Positions 4,586 to 9,018 of a DNA stretch of 9,018 nt are shown here, piece by piece. Origin of the DNA: an uncultured Oscillospiraceae bacterium (lineage in GTDB: Bacteria > Bacillota > Clostridia > Oscillospirales > Acutalibacteraceae); assembly GCA_900546895.1 (NCBI GenBank), contig UREO01000104.1, positions 1 through 9,018 of the forward strand, in the 5' to 3' direction. The notes below the pieces were generated by a model. It was given only the letters and a program-made list of their open reading frames with translations. It was not told the origin of the DNA and searched no databases. Each line of letters begins with the position of its first letter. Position 1 is the first letter of the stretch. Both the position numbers and the translations under genes were made by a program.

Positions 4586-5386
4586 ATGTCGGCTGTAACA
4601 CAGGCAAAAAGAATCGTCGTTAAGGTTGGTACCTCCACCCTTACTTACGAAAACGGAAAACTGAACCTGCGCAGGATGGAAACGCTGTGTAAGGTGCTGA
4701 CCGATCTTCAGAACGCGGGCAGGGAAATCGTCCTTGTCACCTCCGGGGCAATCGGCGTCGGCGTCGGAAAGCTCGGGCTGCCGGAACGACCGCAGGAAAC
4801 GGAGAAAAAACAGGCGATCGCCGCGGTGGGCCAGTGTGAGCTGATGTTCATGTACGACAAGCTGTTCGGCGAGTACAACCAGACGGTCGCTCAGGTGCTT
4901 TTGACCGGGGACGTGGTCGCGAACGAGCACAACAAGCAGAATACCCAGAATACCTTTACCGAGCTGATTAAAATGAGAATTATCCCGGTCGTCAACGAAA
5001 ACGACTCTGTCGCCATCGACGAGCTGGTGGGCAACAATTTCGGCGACAACGACACGCTTTCCGCAACGGTCGCCGTGCTGACGGGCGCGGATCTGCTGGT
5101 TATCCTGACGGACATTGACGGCCTGTACGATGCGAACCCCCGCGTGGACCCCGAAGCAAAACGTATCCCCTATGTAGCGCAGGTAACGGACGAGGTCCGC
5201 GCGCTGGCGGGGGGGACCGGCTCCAACCGCGGGACGGGCGGGATGAGCACGAAGGTGAGCGCGGCCGCGATCGCGAATGAAGCGGGCATCCCCTGCTGTG
5301 TAATGAGCGGCGCGGACCCGAAGGCACTGTACCAGCTTTTCGACGGTGTACAAATAGGGACACTTTTCGGCACAAGAAAGCAGTAA
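4586..5386 (+). CDS. proB: Glutamate 5-kinase (short form without PUA domain)
   Basis: ProB catalyses the first step of proline synthesis, the ATP-dependent phosphorylation of glutamate to gamma-glutamyl phosphate. The 266 residues cover one complete amino-acid-kinase domain: IVVKVGTSTLT with the phosphate-binding Lys13, VTSGAIGVGVG (51-61), VVNENDSVA (135-143), NNFGDNDTLSA (150-160), the nucleotide-site ILTDIDGLYDANP (173-185), and GTGGMSTK ending in Lys223. The C-terminal PUA domain of the roughly 367-residue E. coli enzyme is absent. Short forms are known, for example in Streptococcus thermophilus, so this is a natural variant and not a truncation. In the E. coli enzyme proline feedback acts on the kinase domain. 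ProA starts 19 bp downstream, as expected for enzymes that share an unstable intermediate. Confidence 0.97.
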   Translation: MSAVTQAKRIVVKVGTSTLTYENGKLNLRRMETLCKVLTDLQNAGREIVLVTSGAIGVGVGKLGLPERPQETEKKQAIAAVGQCELMFMYDKLFGEYNQTVAQVLLTGDVVANEHNKQNTQNTFTELIKMRIIPVVNENDSVAIDELVGNNFGDNDTLSATVAVLTGADLLVILTDIDGLYDANPRVDPEAKRIPYVAQVTDEVRALAGGTGSNRGTGGMSTKVSAAAIANEAGIPCCVMSGADPKALYQLFDGVQIGTLFGTRKQ

Positions 5387-5405
5387 GATAAGAAGGGGTG
5401 ATACC

Positions 5406-6650
5406 ATGACCGTGATCGAACAAATGGGAAAAAACGCGAAAGAAGCCGCCCGCGTTCTTGCTTCGGCGGGAGCGAAGAAAAACGCCGCGCTTTCTGCGAT
5501 GGCGGCGGCGATTGAAAACGGGGAAAAGGAAATCCTTTCCGCCAACGGACTGGATTTGAAAGCCGCCCGGGAAAGCGGCATGAGCGAATCCCTGCTGGAC
5601 CGGCTGACGCTGAACCCCGCCAGAATCAAGGGGATGGCGGAGGGAATCCGCGGCGTTGCGGCGCAGACCGACCCGATCGGGACGGTTGTGGGCGGCGGCG
5701 TGCGGCCCAACGGCCTGAAAATCGAGCAGGTGCGCGTACCGCTCGGCGTCATCGGCATTATTTACGAGGCAAGGCCCAATGTCACGGCGGACGCTGCGGC
5801 GCTCTGCCTGAAGGCGGGGAACGCGGTGATTCTGCGCGGCGGCAAAGAGGCCATCCGCTCTAACACCTGCATTGCCGAAATCATGCGCACCGCAGCGGAG
5901 GAAGCAGGGCTGCCGAAAAACAGCATCCAGCTGGTACAGGACACCAGCCGCGCGTCCTCTGTGGAAATGATGCGGCTTACCGGAGCCATCGACGTGCTGA
6001 TCCCGCGCGGGGGCCGGGGGCTGATTCAGTCCGTGGTCCAGAATTCCCGCGTGCCGGTGATCGAGACCGGCTCGGGAAACTGCCACGTCTATGTGGACGA
6101 TTCCGCCGATATCGATATGGCGGCGAATATTATTAATAACGCAAAGACCTCGCGCCCGTCCGTCTGCAACGCAATTGAAACCGTGCTTGTCCACCGGGAG
6201 ATCGCCGAAAAGGCGCTGCCGGTCATCAAGGCGCGGCTCGACGAAAAGAACGTGGAAATCCGCGGCTGCGAACGGACGAGGGAAATCCTCGGCCCCAGCG
6301 TGATTCCCGCGGCGGAAGAGGACTGGGCGACCGAATATCTGGATTATATCCTCGCGGTCAAGGTGGTCAAAAATATCGGGGAAGCGATTGAGCATATTGC
6401 ACGGTATTCCAGCGGCCACAGCGAGGCGATCGTGACAAAAAGCTATGAAAACGCGCAGAAATTCACGGAGCAGGTGGATTCCGCGGCGGTGTACGTCAAC
6501 GCTTCCACCCGTTTTACCGACGGGGGCGAATTCGGGCTGGGCGCGGAAATCGGCATTTCTACGCAGAAGCTGCACGCGCGCGGACCGATGGGCGCGAATG
6601 AACTGACGTCTACGAAGTTTATTATCAGCGGCAGCGGCCAAATAAGATAG
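5406..6650 (+). CDS. proA: Glutamate-5-semialdehyde dehydrogenase (gamma-glutamyl phosphate reductase)
   Basis: ProA uses NADPH to reduce gamma-glutamyl phosphate to glutamate semialdehyde, which cyclises to pyrroline-5-carboxylate for ProC. The 414 residues match the usual length of the family. Landmarks are PLGVIGIIYEARPNVTADAA (112-131), LKAGNAVILRGGKEAIRSN (135-153) in the cofactor-binding domain, LIPRGGRGLI (198-207), VIETGSGNCHVYVD (218-231), and the catalytic Cys254 in TSRPSVCNAIET. The C-terminal FTDGGEFGLGAEIGISTQKLHARGPMG segment, involved in oligomerisation and substrate binding, is intact. A strong AAGGGGTG ribosome binding site precedes the ATG. It is co-transcribed with proB. 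No proC is present in the window. An unknown membrane protein gene follows 18 bp later. Confidence 0.98.
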   Translation: MTVIEQMGKNAKEAARVLASAGAKKNAALSAMAAAIENGEKEILSANGLDLKAARESGMSESLLDRLTLNPARIKGMAEGIRGVAAQTDPIGTVVGGGVRPNGLKIEQVRVPLGVIGIIYEARPNVTADAAALCLKAGNAVILRGGKEAIRSNTCIAEIMRTAAEEAGLPKNSIQLVQDTSRASSVEMMRLTGAIDVLIPRGGRGLIQSVVQNSRVPVIETGSGNCHVYVDDSADIDMAANIINNAKTSRPSVCNAIETVLVHREIAEKALPVIKARLDEKNVEIRGCERTREILGPSVIPAAEEDWATEYLDYILAVKVVKNIGEAIEHIARYSSGHSEAIVTKSYENAQKFTEQVDSAAVYVNASTRFTDGGEFGLGAEIGISTQKLHARGPMGANELTSTKFIISGSGQIR

Positions 6651-6668
6651 AAAACGGAGTATTTTCAG

Positions 6669-7562
6669 ATGAGTAAAAGACGGAGAAGGAAGATAGAGGG
6701 GTTCTCGGCCGACTATCGCGGCGTGTACGGCGACAAGCCGGAGGAACAGCCGGAGAGCGCTGAGCTGCTGCAGGATATTGAAATCGACGATTTTCTGCCG
6801 GAGGAACAGCAGGACGAGGGCGAGGAGCTCTTGACCAAATGGGACGACGGGCTGGAACCGGAGCCGGAAGAACCGGAGGTGCCGGAAAGACCCGCCGGGA
6901 CGGTACGGCGCAGGCGGCACCGCTACGGAGTGGCGGTCGGCGCGCTGGTGCTGATCCTCGCGCTGGTCGGCGTCGGGTTTATTGCCGCCACCATCGGGAA
7001 AAGCATCTATTTCGCGGCGACCGACGACAGCAAGCTGCGCGCCTACGATTCCTTCCTTACCACCGTCGTGATGCAGGACCCCAAGCCCTTTGCGTCCCCC
7101 GATAAGGCCGACGAGGAGTTTGTCCTGAACGCTTCCCTGTGGAAAACCATCACGGAAAACAACGGGACCAATTACAACAGCTACGACGACGCGGGCAGAA
7201 TCCTGGTTCCGCTCGGCGACGTGGTGGACTCCTGCCGCGCGCTGTTCGGCCCGGACTGTCAGCTTCAGCCGAAAACGCCCGCCCAGGAAACCTTCTTTGA
7301 ATACAATTCGGAGGAAAACCAGTTCCACGTGGCGCTGTACTCTTCGGACAGCAGCTTTCTGCCCTATACGGAGAGCGCAAAAAAACAGGGCGACAGCACC
7401 GTTCTGCATGTCGGCTACGTTTCGCCCAGCGATACGTGGCGCACACAGACGACCAGCGCCGTCGCCGCTCCTACCCCCACCAAATATATGGATTATGTGC
7501 TGAAAACCGACCCTTCTACCGGTCAGGAATATATTTACGCCATACAGGCCCCCGAGGGCTGA
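6669..7562 (+). CDS. Unknown single-pass membrane protein in the proBA operon
   Basis: I do not recognise this 297-residue protein. It begins with a basic patch (MSKRRRRK), then a very acidic cytoplasmic stretch (about 22-75, rich in Glu, Asp and Pro), a second basic patch RRRRHR (80-85) and one hydrophobic membrane segment (about 87-109). The remaining 185 residues should lie outside the cell by the positive-inside rule. That part has two cysteines (Cys189, Cys197) spaced for a disulfide, is rich in Asn, Ser, Thr and aromatic residues, and shows no enzyme motif that I can see. There is no signal-peptidase or lipobox signal, so the segment is an anchor. The start has GGAG at 6656-6659, 9 nt upstream. 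It begins 18 bp after proA, which suggests co-transcription. A link to proline is unproven. A cell-envelope or stress role is possible but speculative. Confidence 0.85.
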   Translation: MSKRRRRKIEGFSADYRGVYGDKPEEQPESAELLQDIEIDDFLPEEQQDEGEELLTKWDDGLEPEPEEPEVPERPAGTVRRRRHRYGVAVGALVLILALVGVGFIAATIGKSIYFAATDDSKLRAYDSFLTTVVMQDPKPFASPDKADEEFVLNASLWKTITENNGTNYNSYDDAGRILVPLGDVVDSCRALFGPDCQLQPKTPAQETFFEYNSEENQFHVALYSSDSSFLPYTESAKKQGDSTVLHVGYVSPSDTWRTQTTSAVAAPTPTKYMDYVLKTDPSTGQEYIYAIQAPEG

Positions 7563-7565
7563 CGG

Positions 7566-7946
7566 TCACAGAACCAGGTACATCAGCGCGAAAATCAGTC
7601 CGATGTCAGCCTTTTCCTCCGTCAGCAGAAGAATCAGCACCAGAAGCAGCGTGCGTTCACTGTCGCTCATCAGGCTGTCGAAAATATCCTTGACAGAGGA
7701 AAGCGGGCCGAAGGACGGCTCGTGACCATGCTGCTGCCCGGCGGCCGGAGCGGCAACATGCTGCGGGGCCGGGGCGCTGTGCTGCGGCGGGGCCGGGGAA
7801 GGCTGCGCCGCGGGTGCGGCCGGCGGACCGGGCGCGCTTTGGTTCAGCGGCACGGCGGGGACCCGGGCTCTTGCCTGCATTTCCCGCGCCCTGCGGATCG
7901 CGTCCTGTTGCAGGCGCTGAAAATCATAAGTATAATTATCGGCCAT
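7566..7946 (-). CDS. Small protein with Pro/Ala linker and hydrophobic C-terminus, unknown
   Basis: This 126-residue protein has three parts: a short charged helix (1-28, with RLQQDAIRRAREMQARAR), a low-complexity linker of Pro, Ala, Gln and His (about 30-76), and a hydrophobic C-terminal region (about 85-126). The last part has two apolar stretches, RTLLLVLILLLTEE and IGLIFALMYLVL, separated by a few charged residues. The end could be a membrane hairpin or a buried oligomerisation helix pair. It is the last gene of a three-gene minus-strand operon. Its ribosome binding site GAGGTG (7958-7953) overlaps the stop of the gene before it, so translational coupling is likely. The stop lies 3 bp from the stop of the convergent membrane protein gene. 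I do not know the family. Confidence 0.75.
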   Translation of the reverse strand: MADNYTYDFQRLQQDAIRRAREMQARARVPAVPLNQSAPGPPAAPAAQPSPAPPQHSAPAPQHVAAPAAGQQHGHEPSFGPLSSVKDIFDSLMSDSERTLLLVLILLLTEEKADIGLIFALMYLVL

Positions 7947-7956
7947 GATTTACACC

Positions 7957-8325
7957 TCAGAATAATCCGCTGCTTTTGAAAAGAGGGAGAAGCCGCATCA
8001 GCTGCAAAAGCTTGACGGCTTCATCCAGCTTTTTTTGGCGCTCCTCGCTGAGAAGAGGCCGCAGGGCGTGCAGAAACCTTGTGCTGTCGTCTTCCTGCCG
8101 GAAGCTGGAAAGCAGCGGCGCGATTTTTGTCATCATTTGCAGAGCTTCGGCGTCGACCCCCAGCGGAGAGCCGCCGTCGGGCGGCTCCGGTGGGGGAGCG
8201 TCGCCGCCTGCCGCTGCCGGCTCCGCCGCCGCGCCGCCCAACAGACCGCTGGCAAGCCCTTTGAGCTTATCCATGGCGCCCGGGCTTTTTAACAGCTCAC
8301 CGAGCATAGCGGCAAGATCGTCCAT
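7957..8325 (-). CDS. Small helical protein, unknown
   Basis: This 122-residue protein has an N-terminal helix rich in Leu and Met (about 1-30, DDLAAMLGELLKSPGAMDKL), a Gly/Ala/Pro linker (about 31-56), and a C-terminal helical part (58-118) with LQMMTKIAPLLSSF and basic ALRPLLSEERQKKLDEAVK, ending in a hydrophobic LFKSSGLF. No membrane segment or catalytic motif is evident. Its ATG begins at the base directly after the stop of the 56-codon gene upstream, and GGGAGG (8338-8333) inside that gene's end serves as ribosome binding site, a sign of coupled translation. The two-helical-region-plus-linker layout parallels the gene that follows, so the products may act together. The family is unknown to me. 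Confidence 0.75.
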   Translation of the reverse strand: MDDLAAMLGELLKSPGAMDKLKGLASGLLGGAAAEPAAAGGDAPPPEPPDGGSPLGVDAEALQMMTKIAPLLSSFRQEDDSTRFLHALRPLLSEERQKKLDEAVKLLQLMRLLPLFKSSGLF

Positions 8326-8496
8326 TTATTTTCCTCCCGAAAATTTTTTTAAAAGTTCCTGAGCCTGTGGTGTGCTGAGTATTTTTTCCGTAGCGGTTTT
8401 GTCGGAAAGGACATCCTGCAGCTTCTTGCGGTCCGTCGGATTCAGCTGGCTGATCAGGCTTTCCAACAGTTGTTTTTGTGAATCATTGTTTGGCAT
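8326..8496 (-). CDS. 56-residue helical protein, first gene of the small-protein operon
   Basis: This short gene starts at ATG 8496-8494 behind GGGGTGAT and ends at TAA 8328-8326. The product begins MPNNDSQKQLLESLISQLNP and ends TPQAQELLKKFSGGK. It is charged, rich in Leu, Lys, Gln and Asp, and probably all helical, with no cysteine, membrane segment or known motif. Its reality is supported by the good ribosome binding site, by the stop abutting the next gene's start codon with no gap, and by the sensible composition. Alternative views are a regulatory leader peptide or a small partner of the two downstream proteins. It lies divergent from the phosphoesterase gene, 82 bp apart. I see no strong promoter in that gap. 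Confidence 0.7.
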   Translation of the reverse strand: MPNNDSQKQLLESLISQLNPTDRKKLQDVLSDKTATEKILSTPQAQELLKKFSGGK

Positions 8497-8578
8497 ACAA
8501 TCACCCCGTTATCATTGTATGATGCGGGACTTTCATATATGACGGCGGAAAGCCGCCGCCATTCGGAGGTTTTTTAGA

Positions 8579-9018
8579 ATGCGGATTTTAGTAGTTTCAG
8601 ACACGCACAGGGATGCTTACGCCCTGCGCGAGGCAATTTTAAAGCAGCCTGCCGCCGAGGTGGTCATCCACCTGGGGGACGGGGCGGAGGAAGCGCAGGA
8701 GATCCAGAGCAGCTTCCCCGAAAAAATGTTTCTTCTGGTGCGCGGGAACTGCGACTGGGGGTTCACGCTGCCGGTAGACGGGGACATCACCCTTTCCGGA
8801 AAGCACATTTTCTATACTCATGGTTATACCTATAATGTTAAATACGGATTGTATACAGCAATTGAGGCGGCGCGCGGCCGCAAGGCAAATATCCTTTTGT
8901 TCGGCCATACCCACTACGCGATGACGGATTACGAGGACGGGCTGTATATCATGAACCCCGGCAGCCTGAACGGGAGCCGGGGTACTTACGGAATTCTGGA
9001 TATTACGGAAAATGGCAT
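8579..9018 (+). CDS. YfcE/MJ0936-family metallophosphoesterase, 3' end cut off
   Basis: This is a small single-domain calcineurin-like phosphoesterase that hydrolyses phosphodiester bonds with two metal ions. Bacterial members act on model phosphodiesters, and their natural substrates are mostly unsettled. All five metal-binding motifs are visible: D8-x-H10 in SDTHRD, HLGD (D34), GNCD (56-59, the signature form in this subfamily), TH81G, and GHTH (109-112). The typical NPGS (126-129) follows. The window ends in codon 147 and family members are about 155-165 residues, so only roughly 10-15 residues are missing. The start has GGAGG (8565-8569), 9 nt upstream. A CGGCGG-AAAG-CCGCCG hairpin (8543-8558) lies in the untranslated region. 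In many Clostridia this gene follows a nucleoside triphosphate pyrophosphatase gene. Here it is headed by its own divergent intergenic gap. Confidence 0.95.
   Translation, partial: MRILVVSDTHRDAYALREAILKQPAAEVVIHLGDGAEEAQEIQSSFPEKMFLLVRGNCDWGFTLPVDGDITLSGKHIFYTHGYTYNVKYGLYTAIEAARGRKANILLFGHTHYAMTDYEDGLYIMNPGSLNGSRGTYGILDITENG

Noticed and set aside
5100..7409. 769-codon open frame on the minus strand opposite proB, proA and the membrane protein gene
   Set aside because: It spans three plus-strand genes including their gaps, has an Arg/His-rich shadow composition, and lacks any recognisable domain.
8515..8543. Promoter for the phosphoesterase gene (TTGTAT, 17 bp, TATGAC)
   Set aside because: Both boxes match the consensus poorly. 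I could not support it over chance in a short divergent gap.
8543..8575. Terminator between the divergent genes
   Set aside because: The CGGCGG/CCGCCG hairpin is separated from the T-run by about a dozen bases and sits just upstream of the phosphoesterase start, in its probable untranslated region.

Overview
The window looks like a GC-rich Clostridia chromosome fragment, most probably Oscillospiraceae/Ruminococcaceae. The grounds are the Firmicutes order ribF-rpsO-pnp, a proBA pair, and an intergenic repeat bounded by ACTCCCTC/GAGGGAGT of a style I associate with that group. The taxonomic call is inference. The first 12 bases match the end of the synthetic Tn5 mosaic end used in tagmentation libraries, so the left edge is probably a contig end with leftover adapter.

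Left part (1-3700, + strand): the 3' portion of ribF (flavokinase/FAD synthetase), then rpsO (ribosomal protein S15) behind a strong extended -10 promoter and a structured leader, then pnp (polynucleotide phosphorylase). A hairpin terminator lies between rpsO and pnp, a nested-hairpin leader precedes pnp, and a clear terminator follows pnp. These genes serve flavin cofactor synthesis, translation and RNA decay.

Middle (3700-4585): almost 900 bp with no credible protein gene, but dense in inverted repeats. From left to right it holds a long hairpin and a small junction structure (3720-3813), a 115-bp dispersed-repeat-like element (3841-3955), a partial second copy of its end (4051-4074), and what I read as an undescribed minus-strand non-coding RNA gene of about 215 nt. 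That gene has a promoter at 4388-4416 and a 16-bp U-tract terminator at 4165-4206, with a second minus-strand terminator just beyond.

Right-middle (4586-7562, + strand): proB and proA, the first two steps of proline synthesis from glutamate. They are followed 18 bp later by an unrecognised single-pass membrane protein that is probably part of the same operon.

Right part (7566-8496, - strand): three tightly packed small genes of unknown function (56, 122 and 126 codons), one of which is too short for ordinary ORF calling. They run convergently to the proline operon with only 3 bp between the stops. A divergent YfcE/MJ0936-type metallophosphoesterase gene starts at 8579 and is cut by the window end.
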